A stretch of 64,000 nt of DNA, taken from Crocodylus rhombifer. Lineage: Eukaryota > Chordata > Crocodylia > Crocodylidae. Numbering within the stretch: position 1 is the first letter of the stretch; the number at the start of each line of letters is the position of its first letter. Position numbers and translations under genes: made by a program. The stretch lies in assembly GCA_038503035.1 (NCBI GenBank), contig JAVSML010025226.1, positions 639,949-703,948 of the forward strand, written 5' to 3'. The notes beneath the pieces were generated by a model that worked only from the letters and a program-made list of their open reading frames with translations, made no database searches and was not told the origin of the DNA. This document shows, piece by piece, positions 11,830-23,690 of this stretch.

Positions 11830-14709
11830 GGGAGGGGGCTGCAGGAAGACTAGGAGAGACCACCCGAGCAAGTCAGGTGACAAATTCAGGGAGTGCCCAG
11901 GTAAGAAACAGGGATCCAGACAGTCTGCCAAGTTGCGGGGGGGGGGAGGGGGACACACATGAAGCTAGGCAAGGCCTTAAATGCCTATATACCAATGCTC
12001 AAAGCATGGGGAACAAACAGGAGGAACTCGCCCTCAGAATAGCCAGTTCAGACTCAGACATAATAGGGCTTACAGAAACATGGTGGGATTCATCCCACGA
12101 CTGGGCAGTTAGCATTAAGGGCTATAGGCTTTACAGACAGGATAGAGAAGGAAGGAAAGGTGGGGTTGTGGCTCTCTATGTGCAGAATGGGGTCAGAGGA
12201 GGGGCAAGCTGAAGTGCTCTGGATCAAGATACAAGGGCGCCATGGGCATAGAGATCTAACAGTGGGATGTTAGACAGACCCCCCAACCAAGGGGAGGAGC
12301 TGGATTGGGACTTTTCGGGCCAGCTTGCAGAGGCACTTAAAGCAAGGGATGTAGTTGTCATGGGTAATTTAAATTATCTGGACATTTTCTGGGAGGAACA
12401 GTCAGCCAGGTCAGACTGTTCCAGGAGGTTCCTGGCTGAGATACAGGACCTCCACTTAATTCAGGAGGTGCACAGTCCCACCAGAGGAAATGCCCTGTTG
12501 CACCTGGTCCTGGCCACGGGCAACAACCTGGTAAGGGGCCTCCAGGTTCTTGACCACCTGGGTGATAGCGATCATCGCTCGCTGGAATTCACCATCCAGC
12601 GCAGGGTGTCAAGGGCCTGCAGCAAGGTGGTAGCCCTAGACTTCAAGAGGGCCAACTTCAATTAGTTGAGATTAGTGGGAGAGAGACTGGGGTTGTCAAG
12701 AACAGGGGAACTCAGTGCCCAAGATGAGTGGTCATTCCTCAAGGAGACAATACTCAGGGCCCAAGGGGTGACAATCCCAACAAGAAGTAAGGGGGGGAAA
12801 AGTGCCCAAAAGCCCCCCTGGCTCACCAAGGGTGTCCAGGAATGCCTGATTGCCAAAAAGGCGGTGTACAACCGGTGGAAGGGAGGTACCATCTCCGAAG
12901 AGGAGTATACCTCCTCTGCTCAGGCCTGTAGGGGGGCTGTCAGGAAAGCTAAAGTGGACATAGAGGTAGGACCAGTGTCCAAGATCAAAGAGAATAAAAA
13001 GTTCTTTTTCAAATATATAGGGAGAATGAAGAAAGCACCGGGAAATGTGGGGCCCCTGCAAGATTCTCTGGGCAATGTGGTGGTTGAGCCAGAGGAGAAA
13101 CCAGACCTCTTTAACCAATTCTTCACCTCCGTTTTCTTGGGCAGGGACCTGGACTTTCCCACCATGATGCCAGACAGACTCAAGGGGAACACCTCCAGAC
13201 CTCAGGTTGGGGAGGACCGGGTTAGAGAGCTTCTGGAGGGGCTGGATGTGTTCAAACCAGCGGGTCCAGATGCTCTCCACCCCAGGGTGTTGAGGGAGCT
13301 AGCAGGGGTTATTGCAGGGCCCTTGGCATGGCTTTACGAGTGCTCGTGGTGCTCAGATGAGGTGCCAGATGATTAGAAGATAGCCAACGTGGTCCCCATC
13401 TTTAAAAAAGGGAGGAGGGAGGACCCGGGCAACTATAGGCCCATCAGTCTTACCTCAATCCTAGGGAAACTCTTTGAGAAGATCATCAAGGGGCACATCG
13501 GTGATGGGCTGGCTTCAGGGATGATGCTCAAAGGCAACCAGCACGGTTTCATTAGGGGCAGGTCATGTCAGACCAACCTGATTGCCTTTTATGATCAGGT
13601 CACAAAAGCATTGGATGTAGGTGTTACCGTGGACATAGTCTTTCTGGACTTCAGCCAGGCCTTTGACACCATCTCCCACGCCATCCTCATAAAAAAACTA
13701 GGCGACTGTGGCATTGATGCCTACACAGTCAGATGGATTGCAGATTGGCTGAAGGGTTGTACTCAGTGGGTGGTGGTGGACGGGTCATATTTGACCTGGG
13801 GGGGGAAGTGTGCAACAGAGTTCTACAGGGCTCGGTCCTTGGGCCCGCGCTGTTCGATTTCTTTATCAGCGATTTGGATGACGGGGTGAAAAGCAACCTG
13901 TTTAAATTTGTTGATGATACCAAAATGTGGGGTGAGGTGAGCACACTAGTAGGGAGGGAAAGACTGCAGCAAAACCTGGATAGGTTACAGGGGTGGGCTA
14001 AAAAAACAGGATGCGTTTCAATACTGACAAGTGCAAGGTGCTGCATTTGGGCAGTAGTAACCAGCAGCACACTTAGAAGATGGGAAACTCCCTTCTTGAA
14101 AGCACAGAAGCAGAAAGGGATCTTGGAGTCATTATTGACTCCAAGATGAACATGGGCCGACAATGCGAGGTCACGGTTGGCAGGGCTAACTGGACCTTGT
14201 CGTGCATCCACAGGTGCATCTCAAGTTGGGTAAGGAGGTGATCCTCCCCCTCTATGCAACACTGGTCAGGCCACAGCTGGAGTACTGTGTCCAGTTCTGT
14301 GCGCCCCACTTCAGGAGGGATGTGGACAACATTGAGAGGGTCCAAAGGAGGGCCACCCACATGATCAGGGGACAGCAGGGCAGACCCTACAATGAGAGAC
14401 TGAGGGACCTGAACCTGTTCAGCCTTCACAAGAGAAGGCTGAGGGGGGACCTGGTGACTGTCTATAAACTCACTAGGGGGGGACCAGAAGGGTTTGGGAG
14501 AGACCTTGTTTCCCCTAGCGCCCCCTGGCATAACAAGGAATAACGGCCAGATGTTGTTAGAGAGTATGTTTAGATTAGACATCCGTAAGAACCACTTCAC
14601 AGTTAGGGTGCCTAGGATCTGGAACCAACTTCCAAGGGAAGTGGTGCTGGCTCCTACCCTGGGGGTCATTAAGAAGAGGCTTTATGCCTACCTGGCTGGA
14701 GTCATTTGA
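11830..14709 (+). pseudogene. CR1 ORF2, multiply frameshifted
   Basis: Endonuclease motifs are visible in successive frames: KCLYTNAQS and GLTETWWDS (11970-12100), VVMGNLNYLDIFW with the usual D changed to N (about 12350-12390), and GDSDHRSLEF (about 12560-12595). The linker to reverse transcriptase follows (12666-13376), then VPIFKKGRREDPGNYRPISLTS, GRSCQTNLIAFYDQ and FLDFSQAFDT (13389-13690). The catalytic box reads FVDDTKMW (about 13907-13930), and the C-terminal part runs to 14709. The shifts near 12210, 12665, 13376, 13800, 13990, 14150 and 14500 rule out function. Apart from the N, most motif residues remain, so decay is moderate. Confidence 0.85.
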
Positions 14710-14803
14710 GCCCAGTAATATCCTGCCTAGGCAGGGGGGTCAGACTTGAAGATCTACATGGTCCCTTCTGACCCTACTTCTATAATTCTGTGATCCTATT
14801 AAG

Positions 14804-14884
14804 AATTTGGTGGCTCAAAATACAGACCTGTCACAAGCAATATCAGGGTTTGCAGCAGCAAAGGCACACCGAGTTGTCTTCTGA
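14804..14884 (+). pseudogene. hAT transposase, last 26 codons
   Basis: After the CR1 tail the frame reads NLVAQNTDLSQAISGFAAAK, then AHRVVF and TGA. This is the normal C-terminus of hAT transposases (acidic helix, FA..KA.R, hydrophobic end). It completes the domain broken at about 11727. The hAT 3' untranslated region and right inverted repeat follow to 15171. Confidence 0.75.
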
Positions 14885-15171
14885 GTCTTGGAATCTTGGT
14901 GAATAAGGTTTTTTATTTGCTATTATTTATAAGTTTAGTGTTTAATCTAATATATAGTCTATTTGTTACTTAGCTATAAAGCTTTTTATGACAAGTTATT
15001 TATTATTTGAATAAAATTGAATTGAATTGAATTTTGCATCGTTTCCTCTTTTGTATTTTTTTAGTAAATGATTAAAAAACTTGAGATTATAGCTATTTGT
15101 TAAACATGGAGACAGGGGGTTGCCAAAATACAAACTCACCCAGGGCACCATTTTCCCTAAGGCTGGCTCTT

Positions 15172-15410
15172 CATATAGGATAGGCCCATTAGTGGCTATT
15201 AAACATGAATATTAGGGATAAAAACTCAACATTTGGATTTCCTAAGTCTCTGAATGTTAGAAGCTATCAGGAAAGATGGGTAGGAGCCAAATCATTTCGG
15301 ACATTCCCTGCTTAAATACTATTCTTCTTAACATTCACTCTGCCAGTATAAGAGACAAAATATTGGACTGTGGTCTGACTCCTGATGGCACTTCTTTATT
15401 TCTTATGTTG
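15172..15410 (+). mobile_element. Old CR1, right part
   Basis: This resumes the CR1 broken off at 7184: TCATATAGGATAGGCCCATT and GTGGCTATTAAACATGAA, then the 3' untranslated words ATTGGACTGTGGTCTGACTC and GGCACTTCTT at the end (about 15360-15400). The minus-strand fragment at 722-860 has the same end in reverse. It is non-coding. Confidence 0.7.
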
Positions 15411-15721
15411 TAAAAAATAGTAAACTGGTAACAAGTAGGTATACAGGGTTGAGCATATTACTCTTCTAGTGGCTTCCCTGTTTTAATGTGTGTCTTCAGG
15501 TGGGTGGTTTATTAATAATTTGGGTTCCTTTTAAATTTGGCAAATAACTTCAGAGGTGCCTGCAAAAAATGTATCTGAAATGGCAGAGGCCTGAGGGTGA
15601 CTGACAAGTACTTCTTTATTCAATAATGCAATTTTAAAGCATTGAGAGACGGTCTGAGAGAATGTTATTAAGTTAAAAATATGTCATCTAAGATCAAAGC
15701 ACAGTGGAAAGTATACTGCTG
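15411..15721. other. No gene seen
   Basis: About 300 bases of unremarkable sequence between two CR1 remnants. Confidence 0.4.
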
Positions 15722-15865
15722 AAGCACAGAATCAAAGAGGTTAGGGCTAGAAGGCACCTCCTAGGATTCCATGTCCAAACTTGGCACTTAGTTTATCCCC
15801 TACACCATTCCACTGACTGTATTAGTTAATCTCTTTTTGAAGATACTGCACAGGAAAAAATAAAC
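15722..15865 (-). mobile_element. CR1 3' end fragment
   Basis: The sequence opens with CACAGAATCAAAGAGGTTAG and GGCTAGAAGGCACCTCCTA, which is the reverse complement of a CR1 tail and 3' untranslated region. It continues to the CTTTTTGAAGATACTGCACAGG word found just inside many CR1 ends. It is 5' truncated and non-coding. Confidence 0.6.
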
Positions 15866-18800
15866 AAGATATAGCTGAATCTGAGTTATGTTCAGTATCT
15901 GCCAAGTTTCACGTCTTTTAAGTTTTAAACAGATTTCTGTAGTACCATACATTGACGGACAGCTCCACATAAATCAGAAAGAGGGTTGAGAAAAGGTACT
16001 TTTGTCACCAACTTGCCTATTTTATAGGTTCCAGCAGAGTATGTAGTCAGGAATGGGGGCTTTGAGTCTCAGCAGTTTTCACAGAGAGTCACTTCTCTAT
16101 GGCAGATACCCAAAGGAACCAGCTGAAAAGGTTAACAATATCTATCAGATTTATGAGGTACAACAATGGATCTTGTCCATTCAGTCTAAATAAGGTGTAA
16201 TCTCACCTGTGTGGGTCAAATATTCCAAGTTCATTTACGAATCATTGGCCAAATGTCACAGGTTCAAGCCAGTCTCTGAATAGATCAATGCAATCTATCA
16301 ATACTTAAGCATATTAGAGAGAACTGCAGTGCAAGGAAACTTACATATGCAGTGAAGCATATGCTAAATGCTTTGCATACAATGGGTGGGGGGTCCACCA
16401 CTTGTATTTGTAAAGACTTTTTATTTCACATAGTGACGAAGTGGAGAGGCTTTATTTCAAAAGGAACAGTAACAGAAGCAATAAAGGGCAGGCCCACCCT
16501 GGTCCCAGACTGTCCTGCAAACCACCACAGGGAAGCATAGCACCACTGCCATGCAAACTCTGTGATGGAGTCACCCTTTGAGTGGCACTGAGCGCATGCT
16601 GAAAAGCATGCTGCAGGCAAAAAAGCAATGGTGCTCCATAATGGTGCTACTTAACATTTGGGGGTATCGTGGATATGAATGTGCACAGCGGTTGTTGTGT
16701 TATGTGTGTTATATGTCAGTATAATGCTCTCTAGCTTGGTCCAGAGGTGGTACAGTTGTTGTCTTACACCTTACCATGGATGAGCATATTGTTTCTCTCT
16801 GTTACTCATGGGTTAGTCTTAAGGAAAACAAGTTTCCAGAAACATTACCTGGTCAATTAGGATTCATAGAGGCCTGTGAGATCACCTGCTGTACTAAGCT
16901 GCCGTGCATATTATGCAGTAGGAAGTGGACAGGTCCACTACTTAAAGGCTATTCTTGTGCATGATGCTTATATGTATCCTTTGCACGGGTTTTCAGATTG
17001 AGTTCATCGGCTCATGGAAATATCTCACTGGGTTCTACTCTCAGCTGCTATGCTGTAAATCCAAACTCATGTGGATTTATACTAATGTACCTCAGAGCAA
17101 AAGATGGACCATTGCTGAACAGTGATGTAGTACCAGCGCTGGGCTGGTTTCAAGGATTCCTCTTAATTTTTTCCACTTATTTGTTCAGTTCAATCAAAGA
17201 CTAGTGGATTCTTAAATGAGAAAACAGTATCAAATCCTCCCTCACACCAAACTGCTGTTTTGAGTTGTTTCCAGCAAAGCTCTTTTTATTACCTTACTTG
17301 TGTTGCACTTCAGTAGGCAGAGCTCAGGGTCAGGGGTAACCCTGCAGGGCTGACCACTGCATGTGATCAGAAGGAAAGCCTTCAGCTCCCTGTGCCCCTA
17401 TTTCTGCTCCTGCTTTGTTCCTGACCTGGCTATTTATATTATAAAATCATCATTGCATGGACAGCCCCTTATAATGGATAAGCAAAATATCTAGCACAAT
17501 GGAGCAGCTATCTTGGTCATGCCACTCGAATGTTACCTTGATGCACATTCTAAATAATTGCTCACAAGAAAATTACATTAAACAAACATTGTTAAGGTTG
17601 CAAAGTCCAGCACTCTGAAATTAGATAATCCTAGAATGAAGATTGGCTAGGCAAACTCGATTCAGCTCCCTTCTGCATGCCATCTGCATTGTGACAGTCT
17701 TTATATAATTATGTAGTATTTTTTTTCCATTGCATCTCTACTTTCATCTTAATAACTTCCTTTCATCTTAGTGATTTTGGCTAATTTTATCATTTTTAGG
17801 CGGTTTTTTAAAATGAAAAAATGTTCTTGTATTGATCACCACATAGGCCATCAGCGATGTTGGACTGTTTAACTCCACTTCAGACACCTCCATCAGTTGA
17901 ACTAATGACGTCATTGGTAACAGCAAATCATTTATGACTATGTCCTCACCACTACTTGATAATATACTTCCAAGCATACACCACTGTATGTGCTTCTATA
18001 CAAAAACTGGAAATGCATTAGTGAAGCCGATCTAGGGATGTTCCACTGCATCTGCTAACGAGATCTTGGTTTCTGGGTGCTTGAGAGCAGATGTAGGAGA
18101 CCATCACCAGTATAGTTCTGCTCTGCCTTTCTGAGTTTGGCTTACATGAGCAGGAGCAGATGAGTGGGGCATGTCCAAGAGCAATGGGGACATGGTGTCA
18201 CCAAATTCTATATGGACCAAAGTTAGATGGGAATGAGTCACATTTTGCCAGTGGTTTTCACAGGTATTTTCTAATATAAGTGGAAAGGTCAGACTTGGAG
18301 AATCTTGGGCTGCTACTCCAGGTTTTGGAGGGAAACGGGCCTGGACTCTTAAATCCCTTCTTCCCAAGATTTAAGTCCTTATACACTGTCCCTTGTCCAG
18401 TCTCTTCTCTATTCATTTCTCTTGATCCCAGTCCCACATTCCTTGACTAGTGGTGGTTCAAGCTGAAAATTTCCCAGCCTGTCAGAGGCAAACCAGTAGT
18501 TCAGAACACTTCAGCCCTGGCAGTTAAACCTGGAAAAGCTGCAAGCAACTGAAAGCAGGGTGCTAAAATGGCAATATCAAGCAATCTTCATAACAGACCC
18601 TACCTAAAATAGTATAATCTTAGCTCTACCTAAAACAGTGTAATCTTGCACAGATGACTAACATGTCTGTCTTTATACTCTGATGCTTCAGTGAGTATGG
18701 ACAACAATGGATTCTGTCAGAGCCCTTGCTTAAATTATGTTTTATTTGTACTTTGCATGGTAATTGTAACTTGAAGTCTCAATGCCACCTGAGTATCATG

Positions 18801-19292
18801 AATGCAGACAGCATCATCATGTTGTGTATGCTCTGGAGAGTATTTTGAGAAGCATTACTTAATATTTGAGCAAGTAACAGTGGCTAGTTTTCAAAAGCCT
18901 GAAAATAGTTTATTATTGCAGTCTCAATTATGGTTGGACTCTGGCCCAGGTGGCAATGAATATTGGCTGTAAGCCATGCTGATGTTGGATTGCATTTGGA
19001 TGATGTTATCTATCCAGATACCTATAAACTTGTTCAACCCCATGGCAGTCATGATTTACATTTACCCCTATGCATAGGATACTTTCTTATATATTTTAGG
19101 AGGTTAAAGCTGACAACATTTTTTTATGTACCTGTCTATTGCTACATTTGCAATGCTAAAAACAACCAGGCAAAAAGGCAAAACATTGTTGAAGTAAGGG
19201 TCTCAGGGTTCATGTTTCTTTAAGGCAGAATGTACCTCGACATAGCTCTAGCTGTATTCTGTTATGTTCCCCTCCCTGCCTATCATTTTATT
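15866..19292. other. Long stretch without gene
   Basis: No transposon protein, RNA gene or credible exon is visible. A perfect TGACGTCA with an adjacent ATTGG lies at 17906-17917, but nothing around it supports a promoter. The short open frames (60-87 codons) have no recognisable domain. Confidence 0.4.
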
Positions 19293-19345
19293 CTTGTATA
19301 TTTAAATTGTCAGCTCTTTGGGGCAGGATTTATCTCAGGAGTGTG
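19293..19345. repeat. Dispersed repeat scrap (AGCTCTTTGGGGCAGG type)
   Basis: The words TTGTCAGCTCTTTGGGGCAG and GATTTATCTC are a piece of a repeat often seen in sauropsid DNA. A longer copy of the same family, from its GCAGGGACTAT word onward, lies at 39825-39955. Confidence 0.4.
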
Positions 19346-20629
19346 ATGATCTTCTTTGGGACTTTACATACTACCATAGCATCACTTATTTTACTTATAG
19401 AATTTGTTAAGTGTTAATACTCTTCCCCGGTGTTCATCATTAAGTATATACAGCAAGGGATAATTATAACCCAGTCCTGCCCCCTCTTACTCATGAAAAT
19501 TACTGTACGATGGGTCTAACTCAGAGGGGAAGAACTATTGACATACGTATGGATTGTGGGATTAGGTCTAATGTTTTTCATGAGTGTTAACTTGAGTGGG
19601 TCAGAAGTAGGTAGGATGATGGTCATACAACCCCAATGGTAATTTGAGTAGGGGGATTTAATACCAAGGGAACAGCTTTATTCCCAGTGCTAGTGGGAAA
19701 AGCATTTCTAATTCCCCTGCAATTTAATGCATAGTAATTGCAATATAATGTAGAAAACAGCCTCTCCAAAGTAGACCTGGCTGTGTTAGTTGAGGATAGT
19801 GTAATGCTTAGACCCTCTTATCATCATAGATTCGCCACTGCTTTTGCCTACATGTTGTTTTGCTAAAACACTCACACACTCGCTGTAGATAGAAGACAGA
19901 GCAGTGCTTCCTATGAATCATTCAAGATAAGCAATAATAGAGTGGGCACTCAGATACTATAGCTTCCTATGATAAGTCACTTTATTTAAAACGTGAAGCA
20001 AGTAGGGAAGGCAGTGCTCTAATCACCAACAGGATGCTTCACCACCTCTGAATAAAATTCAGACAGCCCTACTGAGCATCTGCATGTAGGGTAACCTGCA
20101 CACAAGCTAAAATCCTAGAGAAGGGTGCTATCTACCTTTGGTGATCCCTTGTGCATGTCTCTCAGAAATGATCATGGCATTTGTGTTAAAGTAGTCTTTA
20201 TGCAGCAGAGTATCCAGGGTCAAGACATGTTTTCATAGTAGTGTTTTCATGGCTGAACTAATATATGCCTATGTTCTTTCCACTGTTCTGGCTTTATATA
20301 AGTGTTAGGTATCGCCCCCCCCACACTCCTCCTCCTCCTCCTCATGAGAGTGGAGAATTGCATTTACTGCTTAACCAAATTAACCTTTGTGAGCCAGATG
20401 GTGAACAATAAATACAGTCCACTTTTAATTAGCTGTAGTTTACTAGGTATCAAAAAAGTTGATCTATTGTTGAACAATCTGTCACAGCCTTCTACTTACA
20501 ACTCCCATTATCACCTATATTGCTTACCATAATGAAGCTAATGCGCACCAGTGTCAAATAATACTGGATGACAGGCTGAATATCACTACTTTCTCTTCTG
20601 TTAATCTATCCATGATTCCTATTCTGGGC
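19346..20629. other. No gene seen
   Basis: Apart from a short CTC run at about 20327-20342, nothing can be named. Confidence 0.4.
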
Positions 20630-20785
20630 AGACCTGAAGAAAAGTCCGTTGTGCCCAAAAGCTTATTCAACATCTCTCCTAACTACACAGTTGACCCAGT
20701 AAAACATACTCCACAAAAGACCTTGCTTTGTGCATATTTTTCTGGACCATCATAAACAACTACAATAACACTCCAACCCTACCAC
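20630..20785 (+). repeat. Dispersed repeat with hammerhead-like core, copy 1
   Basis: The copy contains CCTGAAGA (from 20633), a short G/C region, AAAAGCTT, a TTGACCCAGTAAAACAT word and GGACCATCATAAACAACTAC. The same order of words is found at 57133-57245. The family is one I recognise from sauropsid DNA, where the first part reads CTGAAGA, a short stem-loop, then CGAAAGC. That is the layout of a hammerhead ribozyme core (CUGANGA, stem II, GAAA). In this copy the G of GAAA is A, so cleavage is not expected. Confidence 0.45.
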
Positions 20786-23360
20786 ATCATTGTGGTGACT
20801 CTCATGGCTCTGGAGTCCCTGATAGCTTCCCCACTCCAGTATGAGAATAAAGGTCACATACAAATGGGAAGGATTCAGTAACCTGCTTAGTATTATGCAC
20901 ACCTAGAAGTATCACCCTCATGAAGGGTTGGCCTTTTCCACTCCAGTTCTTAGGGTCATAGATATAAGAGTTCTGAACCAAATGAGAAGGCTGTCTTCAA
21001 CCCTGTTTGGACACAAAAAGAAAGGAGCCAAGGAAAAATTCAGTATTTGGGTTTTACAGAAAGTTCAATAGTTTGCATAGTTAGACTTATTAGTCTTTTA
21101 GACTTTATTTGAGGTCCTTTGAAGTCCATACACACATTTCTAGAAGGTAATTATAACTCTAAAAAGTTTTTATCAAGTTAGATGAGTGGATTATACAATA
21201 GATACAGCCAGTTCGTACCTTCTCTAGCAAAGGTATCAGGCTGGTATGGAAATAAATATTTGCACCATGGTGAGTGACTAAAAATATCTTCATTGAGTAA
21301 TCATCAGGCACACGGCTGCTGCTATTTGTAAAGCTGTTGTCTTTCATCAAGTCATTTTTGCACTGGGTTTTGAAAAAGCCATTCAGATTTGTGTAAATAT
21401 GTGAATATAATTGGCTTTCCAATTTCACAGCTTATCAAAAGGAGAAAAGGAGAAAGCGGGAAAAAACTAGATATTTCAAAGATGATAAGTGCATTTGATG
21501 CAATGGTCTATGATTTTGTCTTCTGTTGTTTAACCCAGGATTGAAGAAACAGATGGTAAGATTTTCTAGGAAGCTTAAAACAGAGCCAAGCTAATACAAA
21601 ACTGCTCAGCTATCAGACAGGGTAAATCCATTCTGTCGCATTTTTTTCCAAATCAAAACCCATCAGAAGAAAGGTTTAGCTTTATAAAAAGGTATTTACT
21701 AGGAAGCTTTTTGCAGAGGAGAAGGGCATGCTTTGTTAAACCAGATGCATTTTATTTTTCCTGGAACCAAGATTTATGAAAGCAGTATGCTCATATTTCT
21801 CCATATACAGTAATTGGAACTCATTATGCTAATTGTATTTCCATTATCACTAATTAACAATCATAGTGACCTGGCCCACAGTCTAATTTGTCTTTAATCT
21901 GTTTTTGTATAGGAGTTTTACCCTGTAATTTCAAGGTGATAATTCTATTCAGCACAACTTTATTGAATAGCAGAATGTAATACTTTAAATATTTGGTGTT
22001 ATTCCCATGCAGTTCATTCAAAGGAAAAGAGATGTGAATTTATACTTGTCTGTGCTATTGCATTAGTGTATCTGACTGCATTTTGCAGTGTATCTAACCT
22101 GAATATTGCATTCAGTTTATCTAGAAATGGTCAAAGCCCACTGATGAGATTTATGAACAGTGAAAGAATGCCTGTGTTTGTTTACAGGTGGGCAAATGTG
22201 TGGAAATCTTGTATTTTTCACTGTGTGACAGCTCCCATACGGAAAATAGAATTTTCCTTAAATTGTAGCTTTCTAAGTTGTATAACATATGTTCTACGTT
22301 CTGAGGGGGAGGGATGGTAAATGAGCTAGGCATGAAAAAGCTGGAGGAATTTTGTTGTTCATTTTGGAGGGACTTATTATTTTATTGTGAATGAGGGTTT
22401 TTCTGTTGTTGTTTTTCTAGTGTATGGTAGCAATGAAACTTTTTTGTCTTTTACATGACTTCAGTATCAGGAGAGAAGTAACATTGGGTCATCTGGGCAA
22501 ATCTTTCTGTACCGTTTCAGGACAGAACTAATGTTGGGTCATCCTAAGATCCTTCTGTACTGTTTGCACCTCTCAAGCTTTACAAATACACTGTCAGCAA
22601 CTTCCTTGAGTCAGCCCTTGTATTTTACCTTAGTGTCATGTATTCCATCTCCCTGCCCTTCTCCTGGTACCCTTTCCCTCCTTGGCTGATCTGCTGCCTG
22701 TGTACCTCTTCTAGTCATACTTATGTTATCCTCTGATAAAATTATAACAATTACAGGGGGCTCTACAGGTGCTTTTCTTTCATTCCTTGCCCTTGTTCTT
22801 TGGATTCTCTGGGCCACAATTGAAAAGTGCCACATAGGTAGATAGTAAAGTTGCTTCAATAAATCTAGTACTGAAAGTTTATTACAATCCTTTTTTTTTG
22901 TTTGTTTGTTTCACTGGTTCTGGATCTATTATTCAGTAGTCTCTATAGCTTTAAGTTGGTTCTTTAATATGCTTTTCTTCCAGTGAGCGAGCCTCTTAAC
23001 ATCCATATGATAGATTAAATCCTGGGCTAGAATAAGTTAAATAGATGTAGCTATGTCAGTCTCCACTGATTGTGGTTCTGACCCAATGTCTAATATTTTT
23101 TACCTTAAAGGATCACTTGTACTGCTTTTTCCTTCCAGAAGGTCTTCTCCTGTTGCTGCTTTCATGTCTTGCCCCACAGGTCTTCTGTGTCTCCAGGTAT
23201 TTTAGTGATAGATGAATCATTATGCTGCAACAATTTAATAGTTCCTTCTATCTAGGAATACACAGCTTTTCCTTATTCATGGGTGACCTCTACTTCTGCT
23301 TGACCCTTCCTACCAGCATCATGGATAGAATTTCTGAAACTCCCAGGGTCAGATCCAATT
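20786..23360. other. Long stretch without gene; possible conserved non-coding block
   Basis: No coding sequence is supported. Around 21700-22060 the sequence is AT-rich with several homeodomain-like words (CTAATTG, CTAATTAACAATCATA) and an ATGCTAAT octamer-like word. Around 22460-22560 a 70-bp unit is imperfectly repeated (AACATTGGGTCATC and AATGTTGGGTCATC). Confidence 0.35.
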
Positions 23361-23690
23361 TCAGCTCCTTGGTAGACACAGTTCTTGCACAGTAATGTTA
23401 GTTTGCTCCACCTTCACCGGCACATAAATCAAAGAGTACCACCTAATCAACAAAATAATCTTAATCAATGCTTTCACCGTCTGGCTTTCCCTAGCAATTC
23501 TAACTCCCTGTTGATGTTTCCCATCCTCCCTTCTGTTATACCAGATGGTGTATGTTCCAGTCTTTTTATTATCCTTCCCTGACCACGACACTTCACTCAG
23601 CCCAGAGATCTTCATGCTGTATCCCTTGAGCTCTCTCATCAGCAACTCTGTCTTTCCTGCTGCATCTTGATATTTCAAGCATCATGCACT
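23361..23690 (-). pseudogene. Degenerate LINE endonuclease, RTE/BovB-like
   Basis: The minus-strand frame of 105 codons reads GKTELLMRELKGYSMKISGL, then SEVSW, a glycine-lysine pair, TIWYNRREDGKHQQGV, then a W-S-L region and a K-V-E-Q-T stretch. This is the order of an APE-type endonuclease of the RTE/BovB or related kind: a GK head, IxGLSE.xW with the metal-binding glutamate, a YSGR.D...GV loop. It is unlike the CR1 endonuclease in this window, which has ITETWW. The frame stops after about half the domain, and no reverse transcriptase is visible beside it. It may be a remnant of a second LINE lineage or of a gene derived from one. Confidence 0.5.

Larger units (their letters stand above)
11728..14803 (+). 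mobile_element. CR1 LINE carrying the end of ORF1 and a broken ORF2
   Basis: The copy starts within the last codons of ORF1, continues through ORF2, and ends with a different tail from the first CR1: TTCTATAATTCTGTGATCCTATT (about 14780-14800) rather than AACTATGA units. It therefore belongs to another CR1 subfamily. Frameshifts and stops break ORF2 in at least five places. It sits in the hAT dimerisation domain. I see no target-site duplication, which is usual for CR1. Confidence 0.88.
7185..15171 (+). mobile_element. hAT-family DNA transposon, interrupted by two CR1 copies
   Basis: The ends are inverted repeats: CAGAGCTGGCCTTAGGG at the left and the complement of AAGAGCCAGCCTTAGGG at the right, followed inward by the matching words CCCAGGGTGCC and CACCCAGGGCACC. 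Between them lie fragments of a hAT transposase at 7670-8330, 11478-11727 and 14804-14884, in the right order and on the plus strand. CR1 copies occupy 8440-11477 and 11728-14803. The flanks are the two halves of one old CR1, which fixes the insertion point. No clean 8-bp target duplication survives: the left flank is TTTGTACA and the right flank TCATATAG. Most of the central transposase, including the region expected to hold the catalytic residues, is missing. Confidence 0.8.

Noticed and set aside
17906..17917. TGACGTCA next to ATTGG as a promoter
   Set aside because: One 8-base match in 64 kb is near chance, and no coding start or CpG-rich region follows.
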